A stretch of 50,996 nucleotides of DNA from Roseburia sp. 1XD42-69 (GTDB taxonomy: Bacteria; Bacillota; Clostridia; Lachnospirales; Lachnospiraceae): positions 1 to 50,996 of the forward strand of contig NZ_RAZG01000027.1 of assembly GCF_003612565.1 (NCBI RefSeq), written 5' to 3'. Positions within the stretch are counted from its first letter, which is position 1, and each line of letters begins with the position of its first letter. The notes under the pieces are model-generated. The model saw only the letters and a program-made list of their open reading frames with translations. It was not told where the DNA came from and did not search any database. Positions 17,936 through 26,983 of the stretch are shown one piece after another. The translations under genes were made by a program, and so were the position numbers.

Positions 17936-19894
17936 TTAACTTTTTTCAGGAAGTTTATTTACAGGGGGAAGGCAGCTATGCTTTGTGCACACATAGTAGG
18001 TAGTTTGGTTATTTAAAAGCCGATAAGATTTTGTGGGCTTTGGAAGGATTGTGACAATGGTGTCTAAAGGTATTTTATTTATAATATTGGATTTGTCCGC
18101 TCCATTTCCCAATACCACCCGTATATATTCCGGAGAGAGGTAACAGGAGAGGGCCAGCAGGTAAAAACTGTGGGACATGGGCATTTCCTGTGCAAGTTTT
18201 CCCATAAATTTCAGTTGTTTTAATGTGATATCCTCCCACTCCATGTTTCCGGTTATCTGTAAAAGACGCACCAGATTGTGGGCCATCACTGCATTTCCGC
18301 TGGGAATTGCCCCGTCGTAAGTTTCTTTGGTTTGAAAAATTAAGGTTTCATTTTTTCTGCCTGACAAAAAGAAGCCGCCGTTTTTCTCATCCCAGAAATC
18401 AGAAATTGCAGTCCGGCATAAAGTTTCCGCCCATTTTAAATGAAGGGGACTGTTGGTGGCCTGGTAAAGTTCCAGCATTCCAAAGGCGGTAAAAGCGTAA
18501 TCATCCAGATATCCAGGCAGGCCAAGACGGCCATTGCGATAGCTTACAAAGAGACGGTCTTTGTCCCAGAGATTTTTTAATATAAAGTCACCGCATTTTA
18601 GTACAGCAGAAAAATACCGCTCTTCACCGGATACCCTGGCAAGTTGTGTTAAAGCTCCCAGAATAAGGCCGTTCCAGGATGTTAAAATTTTATCATCTAA
18701 AGATAAAGAACTTCGGTTTTTCCTGTATTCCCTCAGTTTTGGAAGATGTTCTTCCAGGCATTTTGCCTCTTTTTGGCTTCCGGTGAGATGGGGAATGCTT
18801 TTGCCTTCAAAGTTTCCCCTTCTGGTAATGCCATAGCATTGGTTAAAGGCGGTTCCAGTCTCAGTCCCAAGGACAGTTAATATTTCTTCGGGGGTAAATA
18901 CATAATATTTTCCTTCCACTCCGTCGCTGTCTGCATCCTGGGCTGTGTAAAAACCTCCTTCCGGGCTTTTCATTTCCCTTAAAATATAGTCCCCGGTTTT
19001 TTGTGCCACTTCAAGATAAAATGTATTTTTTGTCACATCATAGGCCTTTACATATGCCATAATTAAAAGTGCATTATCGTAAAGCATTTTTTCAAAGTGG
19101 GGAATCTGGTAGGACCGGTCTGTGGCGTAGCGGCAGAATCCGTATCCCACATGGTCAAATAGTCCACCTTTGTACATATTTTTTAGGGTTGTCTCCGCCA
19201 TAAAAAGTGCGTTTTCATTTTTTGTTTTCACATAATTGTCCAAAAGAAATAGAAGATTGTGGGGGGTGGGAAATTTAGGCGCGCTTCCAAAACCGCCGTT
19301 TTCCTTGTCATAAGTTTGGGAAAATTCTTGGGCGGCTTTTTTGAGAAGAGTTTCTTCTATATTAAATGTGTCAATATTTTCCACATTGGAATATTTCTGG
19401 CGTGAAAGGGAGTCAGTGATTTCCTGGGCTAAGTCCTCAAGGCTTTTTTTATCTTCTTCCCACTTTTCCCAGATAAGAGTCAATAGCTGGGAGAAACCAA
19501 TCATTCCTCTCTGGGTGGTTTTGGGAAAATAAGTGCCTGCAAAAAAAGGATGTTTTTCCGGTGTTAAGAATATACTCATGGGCCATCCCCCGCTTCCTGT
19601 CATTGCCTGGCAGACTTCCATATATATTGTATCCAAATCCGGTCTTTCTTCTCTGTCCACTTTCACAGATACAAAGTGTTCGTTTAGCAGGGTTGCTACT
19701 TTTTCATCTTCAAAACTTTCCCGTGCCATAACATGGCACCAGTGGCAGGTGGAATAACCGATACTTAAAAATACAGGTTTGTTTTCCTGGCTGGCTTTTT
19801 CAAAAGCCTCTTCACACCATGGAAACCAGTGTATGGCGTGGTCTGCATGGGAGAGAAGGTAGGGGCTGCTTTCATGGATGAGCTGATTGTTCAT
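17936..19894 (-). CDS. yyaL: Thioredoxin-domain DUF255 protein, YyaL family
   Basis: 652 residues. N-terminal thioredoxin-like DUF255 domain with '[19 protein letters not shown]' (about 44-62; CxxC-like CHWCH), then an alpha/alpha-toroid of the N-acylglucosamine epimerase type ('[20 protein letters not shown]', '[19 protein letters not shown]', '[12 protein letters not shown]'). The length fits the family, which includes human SPATA20. Its biochemical role is not established. AGGAGG precedes the ATG. The spmB gene lies upstream on the same strand, about 107 bases away. Confidence 0.9.
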   Translation of the reverse strand: MNNQLIHESSPYLLSHADHAIHWFPWCEEAFEKASQENKPVFLSIGYSTCHWCHVMARESFEDEKVATLLNEHFVSVKVDREERPDLDTIYMEVCQAMTGSGGWPMSIFLTPEKHPFFAGTYFPKTTQRGMIGFSQLLTLIWEKWEEDKKSLEDLAQEITDSLSRQKYSNVENIDTFNIEETLLKKAAQEFSQTYDKENGGFGSAPKFPTPHNLLFLLDNYVKTKNENALFMAETTLKNMYKGGLFDHVGYGFCRYATDRSYQIPHFEKMLYDNALLIMAYVKAYDVTKNTFYLEVAQKTGDYILREMKSPEGGFYTAQDADSDGVEGKYYVFTPEEILTVLGTETGTAFNQCYGITRRGNFEGKSIPHLTGSQKEAKCLEEHLPKLREYRKNRSSLSLDDKILTSWNGLILGALTQLARVSGEERYFSAVLKCGDFILKNLWDKDRLFVSYRNGRLGLPGYLDDYAFTAFGMLELYQATNSPLHLKWAETLCRTAISDFWDEKNGGFFLSGRKNETLIFQTKETYDGAIPSGNAVMAHNLVRLLQITGNMEWEDITLKQLKFMGKLAQEMPMSHSFYLLALSCYLSPEYIRVVLGNGADKSNIINKIPLDTIVTILPKPTKSYRLLNNQTTYYVCTKHSCLPPVNKLPEKS

Positions 19895-20001
19895 GGAAAT
19901 TTCTAACCTCCTGATATTTATAACTTTTACCTTATCTTATCATTTTTTCAGAAATGGCTTTTAAATATACAGGAAGTTTGTGGATTCTAGTACTACGAAT
20001 A

Positions 20002-20532
20002 CTAAGTTGTTAAAAGACCTGCAATAAAAACGCTGGCGGCGATGCCGCAAATGGTAGAAAATAACGCTCCAAAAAGCGTAAAGCGTGTTTTTTTTATTCC
20101 CACATGGAGAAAGTAAATGCTCATGGTGTAAAAGATGGTTTCCGTACAGCTCATCATAATGGAGGCACATAAGCCCAGAAAAGAATCCGGCCCATAGGTT
20201 TTGTACAAATCCAGTAAAAGGCCGTTGGCGGCGGAGGAAGAAAACATTTTTACAACGGATATGGGTACTAATTCCGCTGGAAAATGTATAAAAGCGGCAA
20301 ATTTTCCTAAGAGTTTTGATAGAAAATCTAAAAAACCGGAAGCTCTTAGAATCCCTACCGCCGTCATCAGTCCGATTAAAGTTGGCAGTATGTCTATAAC
20401 CGTATGAAAGCCGTCCTTTGCCCCCTCTAAAAAGTCCTGGTAAATGTTTTGCCGGTTTAAAAGTCCATAGCAGACAATGAAAAAAACCATAAGGGGGATA
20501 ATTGACTCTGATAAAAAATAAAAAAAGCCCAT
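20002..20532 (-). CDS. spmB: Spore maturation protein B
   Basis: 176 residues, the usual size. The pattern 'GAKDGFHTVIDILPTLIGLM', 'GILRASGFLD', 'PISVVKMFSSSAANGLL' and 'SIMMSCTETIFYTMSIYFLH' is the SpmB/nucleoside-recognition fold. With SpmA it acts in the spore envelope to dehydrate the core. The ATG has GGAG five bases upstream. It is transcribed towards yyaL and diverges from the PAP2 gene. Confidence 0.9.
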   Translation of the reverse strand: MGFFYFLSESIIPLMVFFIVCYGLLNRQNIYQDFLEGAKDGFHTVIDILPTLIGLMTAVGILRASGFLDFLSKLLGKFAAFIHFPAELVPISVVKMFSSSAANGLLLDLYKTYGPDSFLGLCASIMMSCTETIFYTMSIYFLHVGIKKTRFTLFGALFSTICGIAASVFIAGLLTT

Positions 20533-20589
20533 AAAAGCTCCGGAGTTTTTTTATAGTATATGACAAAAAAATAGGGCAAATGAAAAAAC

Positions 20590-20618
20590 TTGCAAATCTT
20601 TTTGTTTTATTTTATACT
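20590..20618 (+). promoter_or_regulatory. Sigma-A promoter of the PAP2 gene
   Basis: TTGCAA (20590-20595), a 17-base spacer and TATACT (20613-20618). The PAP2 start codon is 47 bases downstream. Confidence 0.6.
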
Positions 20619-20665
20619 TGTACAGCTAATATTTTATCTATAAAAAGTAACAAATGGAGGTTTTT

Positions 20666-21214
20666 ATGGAACAATTACTAGGGTTAGACGGAAATATATT
20701 GCTTTTTATCCAGGAACATTTAAGATTTGATTTTTTGACGCCTATTATGATGTTTATCACTAAGCTTGGAAATGCAGGATGGTTTTGGCTTATACTTCTG
20801 GCAGTTTTATGCTGCAGTGCAAAGTACCGCAAGGTGGGCATGACTGGTATTACAGCAGTATTGATTGGATTTCTTATTACAAATGTGGTATTAAAAAATG
20901 CCGTGGCAAGAATACGTCCCTATGAGGTGGTGGAAGGGCTTATGCTAATTGGAAGAAAAGCCACGGACTGGTCTTTTCCCTCAGGGCATTCCACCTGTTC
21001 CATGGCGGCAGGAATTGTACTGTTAAAAAAGATGCCGGAACAAGCCGGCATCCCTCTTTTTGTACTTGCAGTTTTCATTTGCTATTCCCGCCTTTATATT
21101 GGAATCCACTACCCAAGTGATGTCTTAGGAGGGATTCTCATTGGAACATTTGCTGCTTTTTCCGCTCTTTATATTATGAAGCGGAAAGATAAACAGGAAA
21201 TTAGTCAAACTTAA
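20666..21214 (+). CDS. PAP2 family phosphatase
   Basis: 182 residues from the ATG at 20666; GGAGG at 20656-20660 rules out the ATG at 20654. The three phosphatase motifs are present: 'KNAVARIRPYE' (KxxxxxxRP), 'WSFPSGHSTCS' (PSGH) and 'YSRLYIGIHYPSDVLGG' (SRxxxxxHxxxD). Six hydrophobic segments. It should remove phosphate from a lipid such as undecaprenyl pyrophosphate or phosphatidic acid at the membrane. Its 3' end overlaps the S1 gene on the opposite strand by 14 bases. Confidence 0.9.
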   Translation: MEQLLGLDGNILLFIQEHLRFDFLTPIMMFITKLGNAGWFWLILLAVLCCSAKYRKVGMTGITAVLIGFLITNVVLKNAVARIRPYEVVEGLMLIGRKATDWSFPSGHSTCSMAAGIVLLKKMPEQAGIPLFVLAVFICYSRLYIGIHYPSDVLGGILIGTFAAFSALYIMKRKDKQEISQT

Positions 21215-22133
21215 ATCCGGCAAGAAGTGAACCTAAGTTGGTGGAAGCCTCTTCGTTGGAGACATATTCCTGTACATTTAAAACTTCATCTGCCTTGGTG
21301 TCCACCATTTCATCTTCCAGTGCCCGGATGCTGAGGCTGATTTTATTGTCATTGGTGTTTAAAATCTTTGCCTTCACCTTTTCGCCTATGCTTAACACTT
21401 CCCCAGGTTTTTTAATCCGTTTCTGACAAATCTGGGAGATGTGTACCAGGCCGGAAAGCCCGTTTCCAAGATTTACAAATGCCCCGTAAGGCATTAAGCT
21501 CTCCACAGTACCCTCTACAATAGAGCCGGGAACCAGCATGGAAATTCTGTGGTTTCTCTCTTCCTCTTCTTTTTCCCGTGCAATTACTTTTGCGGAGAGA
21601 ACAAGTTTTTTTGCGCTTTCATCTACGGTGATAACCCGGACATCTAAGTCTTTTCCCAGCCAGGGATTGCAGTCCTCCACATAGTTCAGGCTTAAGTGGG
21701 AGGCAGGAATAAATCCCCGGATTCCCTCAACGTAAGCGATAACGCCGCTGGGGACAATACCTTTTACCCGCACCCTAAGAGTGGTATTGTCCTCCATATA
21801 TTGAGTCAATTTTTCCCAGGCAAGAATTTCATTGGCTTCTTTTCTGGAGAGTAAAAGATTTCCCTCCCCGTCATCCATCCGGACAATGGTGGCTTCTAAC
21901 ACATCTCCCATATGAATGGAATCCATAATGCGAAAATCAGGGTCATCGCTGATGTCCTTTGCCTTAATAATCCCGGAGGCAAAATATTTTAAATCCAGGG
22001 TTACTTCCTCCTCATTCAGTGCTATGACTGTCCCGGTTACGATATCTCCTTCGGAGAGTTTTCGGAAAGAAGATTCCAACTCTTCCTTAAAATCTTCCAT
22101 AGATTCTTTCTTTTCTAAAATTTCTTCTGCCAT
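21201..22133 (-). CDS. S1 RNA-binding domain protein (ribosomal protein S1-like)
   Basis: 310 residues. It shows three S1/OB units: about 28-97 ('EGDIVTGTVIALNEEEVTLDL'), 112-180 ('RVRVKGIVPSGVIAYVEGIR'), and 196-268 ('VPGSIVEGTVESLMPYGAFV', ending in 'KAKILNTNDNKISLSIR'). The acidic N-terminus and shorter length than E. coli S1 are typical of the Firmicute S1-like proteins. It probably binds mRNA during translation or acts in RNA turnover; this cannot be resolved here. Good AGGAG upstream of the ATG. Confidence 0.87.
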   Translation of the reverse strand: MAEEILEKKESMEDFKEELESSFRKLSEGDIVTGTVIALNEEEVTLDLKYFASGIIKAKDISDDPDFRIMDSIHMGDVLEATIVRMDDGEGNLLLSRKEANEILAWEKLTQYMEDNTTLRVRVKGIVPSGVIAYVEGIRGFIPASHLSLNYVEDCNPWLGKDLDVRVITVDESAKKLVLSAKVIAREKEEEERNHRISMLVPGSIVEGTVESLMPYGAFVNLGNGLSGLVHISQICQKRIKKPGEVLSIGEKVKAKILNTNDNKISLSIRALEDEMVDTKADEVLNVQEYVSNEEASTNLGSLLAGFKFD

Positions 22134-22227
22134 TTTTTATACTCCTTTTCGTTTTCCTAAAGATATCTTATCACAAAACATGGAGGATGCAAGTAAATAT
22201 GAGCAGATTCCCAAAACTTCCATAATC

Positions 22228-23022
22228 CTAAGGTTTTAAAGTGGCATACTGGCCGATTTCCTCAAATCCAATTTTGTGGTAAATTCTTCCGGCGTCAGGG
22301 TTATGGTAGAAAAGGCATAAAAATTCTTTTCCCTGTGTAAAGGATTCCTGGCAGAGTTTCTGCACAATTGTGCTGGCGTATCCTTTCTTCCTGTAATCCG
22401 GGTGAGTGGCAATTCCAATTATCATGGCGCTTTTGGAGTTTGCACCGCTGGTGGAACCCACAGAAATTAATCGGCCATTGTCAAATATACCCCAGGCAAT
22501 CCCGCCCTCCTGCAGGCTTACTCTGATTTGTTCTGCCATTTTATTCTCTTTACCGCGGTAATTACATGCAAATTCTTCAATATTAAGATAAAGATCCACA
22601 ATATCCCGGGCATTTTCCGGGGTAAGTTTTTCTATTTTTAAGGTAGATGTATTGACCGGGGAAACAGAACTGCATCGGCACATGTAATCTGCTGTCATTT
22701 TAAACTGGGGCAGATGAGGAAGCAGCGGTTTTAGCAGCTCTACTTTCCCGCTGATGGAGTCGATGTTTTTTCTGTTTTGAAAGAAATCTAATACAGGATT
22801 CAATGCATAATTTTCGGATTGACTGTATATAATATAGAAGTCAAAGTATCTAAGAATCAGGGAATCGTATGTCCCAGAGCCGCTATCATTTGCATAAACC
22901 TCAACCTGGCTGGAAGAGAGACCAAAACTTTCTATGTCTCCATAAAAAAAGAGATTCATTTCCGGTTCTAAAGCGATATAGCGGTAAATATTTTCTTTTT
23001 CTGATTCCATACATTTTCTCAT
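22228..23022 (-). CDS. GNAT family N-acetyltransferase
   Basis: 264 residues. The C-terminal half holds the GNAT core: 'AMIIGIATHPDYRKKGYAST' with the acetyl-CoA loop (R/Q-x-x-G-x-A as 'YRKKGYA'), then 'IYHKIGFEEIGQYATLKP' at the end. The first 120 residues are a family-specific domain. The substrate is unknown. AGGAGG lies six bases ahead of the ATG. Confidence 0.85.
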   Translation of the reverse strand: MRKCMESEKENIYRYIALEPEMNLFFYGDIESFGLSSSQVEVYANDSGSGTYDSLILRYFDFYIIYSQSENYALNPVLDFFQNRKNIDSISGKVELLKPLLPHLPQFKMTADYMCRCSSVSPVNTSTLKIEKLTPENARDIVDLYLNIEEFACNYRGKENKMAEQIRVSLQEGGIAWGIFDNGRLISVGSTSGANSKSAMIIGIATHPDYRKKGYASTIVQKLCQESFTQGKEFLCLFYHNPDAGRIYHKIGFEEIGQYATLKP

Positions 23023-23091
23023 ATTGCTCCTCCTTGTGTCTGGGTTTCAATAATTTTCAGTACTATAACCTATTTTGATTGAAAAGTCAAT

Positions 23092-23120
23092 TTGACATTT
23101 GTAGGAGAAAGGAATATAAT
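23092..23120 (+). promoter_or_regulatory. Consensus promoter of the initiator tRNA gene
   Basis: TTGACA (23092-23097), exactly 17 bases, TATAAT (23115-23120), followed by the tRNA 11 bases later. Both boxes are perfect, as expected for a stable RNA gene. Confidence 0.88.
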
Positions 23121-23131
23121 AATATTGTTGA

Positions 23132-23205
23132 CGCGGGGTGGAGCAGTCTGGAAGCTCGTCGGGCTCATAACCCGAAGGTCACAGGTTCAAATCCTGTCCC
23201 CGCAA
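23132..23205 (+). tRNA. Initiator tRNA-Met (CAT)
   Basis: 74 bases fold as a tRNA cloverleaf with anticodon CAT. The acceptor arm CGCGGGG/CCCCGCA has the C1-A72 mismatch, and the anticodon stem has three consecutive G-C pairs (GGG/CCC), both diagnostic of the formyl-methionine initiator tRNA. The T arm reads GGTTCAAATCC. CCA is not encoded (the 3' end is A then CT). It stands alone with its own promoter and terminator. Confidence 0.96.
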
Positions 23206-23211
23206 CTATTG

Positions 23212-23251
23212 ACATTACCTGAAATCAAATGATATAGGGTAATGTTTTTTT
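23212..23251 (+). terminator. Terminator of the initiator tRNA
   Basis: ACATTACC pairs with GGTAATGT across an 18-base loop and is followed by seven T residues. Confidence 0.7.
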
Positions 23252-23291
23252 CATATTTAAAAAATAGAAAACTACGGAAGGATGATATAAA

Positions 23292-24671
23292 ATGGAACAA
23301 AATGCAAAGACGGCGCTTTTTGAAGATTACCCTATTCCAAAAGCTGTGGCAAGCCTTACCATACCCACGATTTTAAGTTCCCTGGTAATGGTAATTTATA
23401 ATATAGCGGATACTTATTTTGTGGGGCTGTTAAACGACCCCATACAAAATGCAGCGGTGACTTTGGCAGCCCCTGTGCTTCTGGCATTTAATGCGGTGAA
23501 CAACCTCTTTGGTGTGGGAAGTTCCAGTGTGATGAGCCGGGCATTGGGAAGGAAAGATTATGATACGGTAAAACAGGGTTCTGCCTTTGGGTTTTACTGC
23601 GCCCTGTTCAGCGGCATCTTGTTTTCACTGCTGTGTTTTACCTTTGAAATGCCTTTATTAAGGCTTTTGGGAACGGATGGGACCACCCTTTCTGCCACCA
23701 GGTCATATATGAGATGGACAGTCCTTTTTGGAGCAGTTCCTTCTATATTAAATGTGGTTTTTGCATATCTGGTGAGAGCTGAGGGGGCGTCCCTCCATGC
23801 CAGCGTTGGAACCATGAGCGGATGTCTCTTAAATATTATTTTAGACCCCTTCTTTATTATGCCCTGGGGACTTAATCTGGGGGCAGCAGGGGCGGGACTT
23901 GCAACTTTTCTCTCAAACTGTGCGGCATGCCTTTATTTCCTGATTTTGATTTTTTGCAGAAGAAAGTCTACATTCGTGTGCATCCATCCCAAAATGCTGG
24001 TGTTTCGCAGAGACCTCGTCCTAGGCGTGTGTTCTGTAGGAATACCTGCATCCATTCAGAATTTATTAAACGTGACAGGAATGACAATTTTAAATAATTT
24101 TACTGCGGGCTATGGCTCCGATGCGGTGGCGGCTATGGGAATCGCCCAGAAAATCCAGATGGTGCCTATGCAGATTGCATTGGGGGGCTCCCAGGGAATT
24201 ATGCCCCTTGTAAGTTACAATTACGCCAGCGGCAACCGGAAAAGGATGAAAGATTCTGTGATGTTTGTTACCAGATTTATGCTTGGGTTTATGGCGGTGG
24301 TGGTTTTGACAGGGATTTTTGGGGCAGGTACTTTAATCCACTTGTTTATAGACAATGAAAATGTAATCAGGCATGGAATTATATTTCTCCGCGGACTGAT
24401 GTTGGCGCTGCCTTTCCTCTGTATGGATTTTATGGCGGTGGGAGTTTTTCAGGCAATCGGTTCCGGGAAGCGGGCATTAATTTTTGCAGTATTGAGAAAA
24501 ATTGTGCTGGAGATTCCCGCAATTATTCTTTTAAATCTTATTGTGCCTTTGTACGGAATGGCATTTGCTCAGTTTGTAGCGGAATTTGTGCTGGCCATTG
24601 CAGCAGTAATCATGCTGAATCAGATTTTTCAGACAAAATCACTTTCATCAAAGAGAGAAAGTAAAAATTGA
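23292..24671 (+). CDS. MATE family efflux transporter
   Basis: 459 residues and about 12 membrane helices arranged as two halves, as in the MATE family. N-terminal 'PIPKAVASLTIPTILSSLVM' and 'YNIADTYFVGLL', then the conserved 'NAVNNLFGVGSSSVMSRALG' and, in the second half, 'IAQKIQMVPMQIALGGSQGI'. It exports cationic drugs or metabolites using an ion gradient; the substrate cannot be told. The Sir2 gene follows 40 bases later and is probably cotranscribed. Confidence 0.9.
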   Translation: MEQNAKTALFEDYPIPKAVASLTIPTILSSLVMVIYNIADTYFVGLLNDPIQNAAVTLAAPVLLAFNAVNNLFGVGSSSVMSRALGRKDYDTVKQGSAFGFYCALFSGILFSLLCFTFEMPLLRLLGTDGTTLSATRSYMRWTVLFGAVPSILNVVFAYLVRAEGASLHASVGTMSGCLLNIILDPFFIMPWGLNLGAAGAGLATFLSNCAACLYFLILIFCRRKSTFVCIHPKMLVFRRDLVLGVCSVGIPASIQNLLNVTGMTILNNFTAGYGSDAVAAMGIAQKIQMVPMQIALGGSQGIMPLVSYNYASGNRKRMKDSVMFVTRFMLGFMAVVVLTGIFGAGTLIHLFIDNENVIRHGIIFLRGLMLALPFLCMDFMAVGVFQAIGSGKRALIFAVLRKIVLEIPAIILLNLIVPLYGMAFAQFVAEFVLAIAAVIMLNQIFQTKSLSSKRESKN

Positions 24672-24711
24672 AGAAATTTACCAAGATAAAAAACCACAGG
24701 AGGTAATAATT

Positions 24712-25434
24712 ATGGATAATATGGAACAATTTTTGCAGTGGGTGAAAGAATCTGACAATATTGTATTTTTTGGAGGGGCAGGGGTATCTACAGAAAGCGG
24801 CATACCGGACTTTCGCAGTGTGGACGGACTGTATCATCAGAAGTATGATTATCCTCCGGAGACGATTTTAAGCCACAGCTTTTATTTACAAAAAACAAAG
24901 GAATTTTACCGTTTTTACAGGGACAAAATGCTTTGCCTTTCCGCAAAGCCAAACAAAGCCCATTTAAAATTGGCGGAACTTGAGGCGGCAGGAAAATTGA
25001 AGGCAGTGATTACCCAGAATATTGACGGGCTGCACCAGGCGGCAGGGAGCAAAGAAGTTTTAGAGCTTCACGGCAGCGTACACAGAAACTACTGTCAGCA
25101 CTGCGGGAAACTTTTTGACGCAGCCTACATACAAAATTCAGAAAATATCCCTCTTTGTGACGCATGTAAAGGGGAAATTAAACCGGATGTAGTGCTTTAT
25201 GAAGAGGGACTTGACAATGAGATAATGACAAAATCCATTCGATATATTGCAGGTGCAGATATGCTGATTATCGGGGGAACTTCCCTGGCGGTGTATCCGG
25301 CAGCAGGGCTTATCGATTACTACAGGGGAAATAAGCTGGTGTTGATTAATAAATCCGTTACTCCAATGGACACCCGTTCCAACCTGAAAATAGAGGGAGG
25401 TATCGGAGAAGTATTTTCTCAGATTATATTATAA
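24712..25434 (+). CDS. Sir2-type NAD-dependent protein deacylase
   Basis: 240 residues. Sirtuin motifs in order: 'GGAGVSTESGIPDFRS' (NAD-binding), 'TQNIDGLHQAAGS' with the catalytic site, 'LELHGSVHRNYC' (catalytic His), a zinc ribbon of two CxxC pairs ('CQHCG', 'CDAC'), then 'IIGGTSLAVYPAAGLI'. It removes acetyl or related acyl groups from lysines. The ATG has AGGAGG upstream. It lies in an operon-like run with the MATE gene. Confidence 0.93.
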   Translation: MDNMEQFLQWVKESDNIVFFGGAGVSTESGIPDFRSVDGLYHQKYDYPPETILSHSFYLQKTKEFYRFYRDKMLCLSAKPNKAHLKLAELEAAGKLKAVITQNIDGLHQAAGSKEVLELHGSVHRNYCQHCGKLFDAAYIQNSENIPLCDACKGEIKPDVVLYEEGLDNEIMTKSIRYIAGADMLIIGGTSLAVYPAAGLIDYYRGNKLVLINKSVTPMDTRSNLKIEGGIGEVFSQIIL

Positions 25435-25457
25435 TCATATTTTAAGAAAGGAAACAT

Positions 25458-25640
25458 ATGCAGTTTGAATTAGGAGATATTGTAAAATTAAAGAAAAAGC
25501 ATCCCTGTGGCAGCAGTGAGTGGGAGATTTTACGGGTAGGGGCAGATTTTCGGCTAAAATGCCTTGGCTGCGGGCATCAAATTATGGTATCCAGGAAGCT
25601 TGTGGAAAAAAACACAAAGGAAATACGAAAAAAGGCTTGA
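25458..25640 (+). CDS. DUF951 family protein
   Basis: 60 residues. The pattern 'LGDIVKLKKKHPCGSSEWEI' and the closing 'CLGCGHQIMVSRK' matches DUF951, a small, Firmicute-wide family with a CPxCG-like or CxxC zinc/nucleic-acid fold. Function unproven. It lies 23 bases after the Sir2 gene, with AAGGAAAC before its ATG. Confidence 0.85.
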   Translation: MQFELGDIVKLKKKHPCGSSEWEILRVGADFRLKCLGCGHQIMVSRKLVEKNTKEIRKKA

Positions 25641-25644
25641 TTTG

Positions 25645-25728
25645 GCAAGGAATTTGTGGTAAAGTAACTACTTGTGAAAAACTACAAATTCCTTGCTCTT
25701 TCTATTTGACGGCAGTGTAGATATGCCG
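25645..25728 (+). promoter_or_regulatory. Dyad and candidate 5' leader of the rpsF operon
   Basis: Between DUF951 and rpsF lies a 16-bp inverted repeat with one G-U: GCAAGGAATTTGTGGT (25645-25660) and its partner at 25681-25696. A TTGATT-N17-TAAAGT promoter-like pair begins inside the DUF951 end. Further on, CGGCA (25710-25714) pairs with TGCCG (25724-25728) directly before the purine-rich run ahead of rpsF. S6 leaders that bind S6:S18 for autogenous control are known in Firmicutes; that this is one is an inference. Confidence 0.45.
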
Positions 25729-25765
25729 GGGGAGAGGGCCAGAGACCAAAAGGAGGTACAACAGC

Positions 25766-26056
25766 ATGAACAAATATGAATTAGCACTTGTTGTTAATGC
25801 AAAAATCGAAGATGATGCCAGAACTGCTACAGTGGAAAAAGCAAAAGAGTATATCACCCGCTTCGGGGGAACTGTAACAGAAGTTGAGGACTGGGGCAAA
25901 AAGAGATTAGCCTATGAAGTTCAGAAGATGAGAGAAGGCTTCTACTATTTCATCCAGTTTGAGGCAGAACCATCTGTTCCGGCACAGATTGAACAGAATG
26001 TTCGTATTATGGATAATGTTCTTCGTTTCTTATGCGTTAAAAAAGACGAGGCGTAA
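25766..26056 (+). CDS. rpsF: 30S ribosomal protein S6
   Basis: 96 residues, the usual length. 'NKYELALVVNAKIEDDARTA', 'YITRFGGTVTEVEDWGKKRL', 'AYEVQKMREGFYYFIQFEAE' and 'DNVLRFLCVKK' are the S6 pattern. S6 pairs with S18 in the platform of the 30S subunit. First gene of the conserved rpsF-ssb-rpsR operon; AAAGGAGG before the ATG. Confidence 0.97.
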   Translation: MNKYELALVVNAKIEDDARTATVEKAKEYITRFGGTVTEVEDWGKKRLAYEVQKMREGFYYFIQFEAEPSVPAQIEQNVRIMDNVLRFLCVKKDEA

Positions 26057-26075
26057 ATAGAAAAGAGGAAGATAT

Positions 26076-26519
26076 ATGAATAAGGTAATTCTGATAGGAC
26101 GTCTGACAAGAGACCCGGAAATCCGTTACTCCCAGGGGGAGCAGGCCACGGCAATCGCAAGGTACACTTTAGCAGTGGACAGGAGATTTCGCCGGGACGG
26201 CGACACAAACACGGCGGATTTTATTGGATGCGTTGCTTTTGGACGTCAGGGCGAGTTTGCAGAAAAATATCTGCGCAAAGGAATAAAAATAGCAATCACC
26301 GGCAGAATCCAGACAGGAAGCTATACCAATAAGGATGGACAGAAAGTTTATACTACAGATGTTGTAGTGGAGGAGCAGGAATTTGCGGAGAGCAAAGCAG
26401 CCAGTGAGCAAAACGGCGGAGGTTTTATTCCCGCTGACAGACCGTCACCCACAGCGGCAGCAGGAGACGGCTTCATGAACATTCCCGATGGAATTGATGA
26501 AGAGTTACCATTCAACTAA
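26076..26519 (+). CDS. ssb: Single-stranded DNA-binding protein
   Basis: 147 residues. OB-fold with 'MNKVILIGRLTRDPEIRYS', 'FRRDGDTNTADFIGCVAFG', 'YLRKGIKIAITGRIQTGSY', and the acidic C-terminal tip 'GIDEELPFN' (DxxPF type) that recruits partner proteins. The tetramer protects single-stranded DNA. Lies between rpsF and rpsR as in most Firmicutes. Confidence 0.97.
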   Translation: MNKVILIGRLTRDPEIRYSQGEQATAIARYTLAVDRRFRRDGDTNTADFIGCVAFGRQGEFAEKYLRKGIKIAITGRIQTGSYTNKDGQKVYTTDVVVEEQEFAESKAASEQNGGGFIPADRPSPTAAAGDGFMNIPDGIDEELPFN

Positions 26520-26570
26520 ATGGAAACTGTATATTTTGTACAGGCATATATTTGACAGGAGGTAAAATCA

Positions 26571-26831
26571 ATGGCTTTTAATAAAGAAGGTAAAGACAGC
26601 GGTTCTTTTAAGAGAAGACCTATGCACAGAAGAAAAAAAGTATGTGTATTTTGCGGAAAAGATAATGTAATCGACTACAAAGATACCAATAAATTAAAGA
26701 GATATGTATCTGAGAGAGGTAAAATCCTTCCCAGGAGAATCACAGGAAACTGTGCAAAACATCAGAGAGCTCTCACAGTTGCAATTAAGAGAGCGCGCCA
26801 CGTTGCATTGATGCCATACGTGACAGATTAA
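26571..26831 (+). CDS. rpsR: 30S ribosomal protein S18
   Basis: 86 residues. 'RRKKVCVFC' and '[20 protein letters not shown]' then '[20 protein letters not shown]' are typical of S18, here of the zinc-containing type (cysteines of the N-terminal segment and at GNCAKH). It ends the rpsF operon and is followed by a terminator. Confidence 0.96.
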   Translation: MAFNKEGKDSGSFKRRPMHRRKKVCVFCGKDNVIDYKDTNKLKRYVSERGKILPRRITGNCAKHQRALTVAIKRARHVALMPYVTD

Positions 26832-26842
26832 TACAAAAACAG

Positions 26843-26880
26843 AGAATCGGCCATCGAACAAATGGTCGATTCTTTTTTTT
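26843..26880 (+). terminator. Terminator of the rpsF operon
   Basis: AGAATCGGCCAT pairs with ATGGTCGATTCT (one G-U) around a seven-base loop, followed by eight T residues. Confidence 0.88.
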
Positions 26881-26887
26881 ATTTATA

Positions 26888-26917
26888 TTGCTATTTTCAT
26901 AGTGTACGTGGTACAAT
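26888..26917 (+). promoter_or_regulatory. Promoter of nrdD with palindrome over the -10 box
   Basis: TTGCTA (26888-26893), 18 bases, TACAAT (26912-26917). The palindrome TGTAC-GTG-GTACA (26903-26915) overlaps the -10 box, where a repressor would act. It does not look like a standard NrdR box. A small hairpin CGGGC/GCCCG follows at 26941-26957, ahead of the ribosome site. Confidence 0.5.
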
Positions 26918-26983
26918 AGACGTAAACGTATTTTATGTATCGGGCTTATTTTGCCCGCAGCATTATTATGGGAGGCAGTAAAA

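Noticed and set aside
19961-20566. Longer minus-strand frame overlapping spmB, rich in aromatic residues
   Set aside because: It is the shifted reading of spmB; the spmB frame matches the family.
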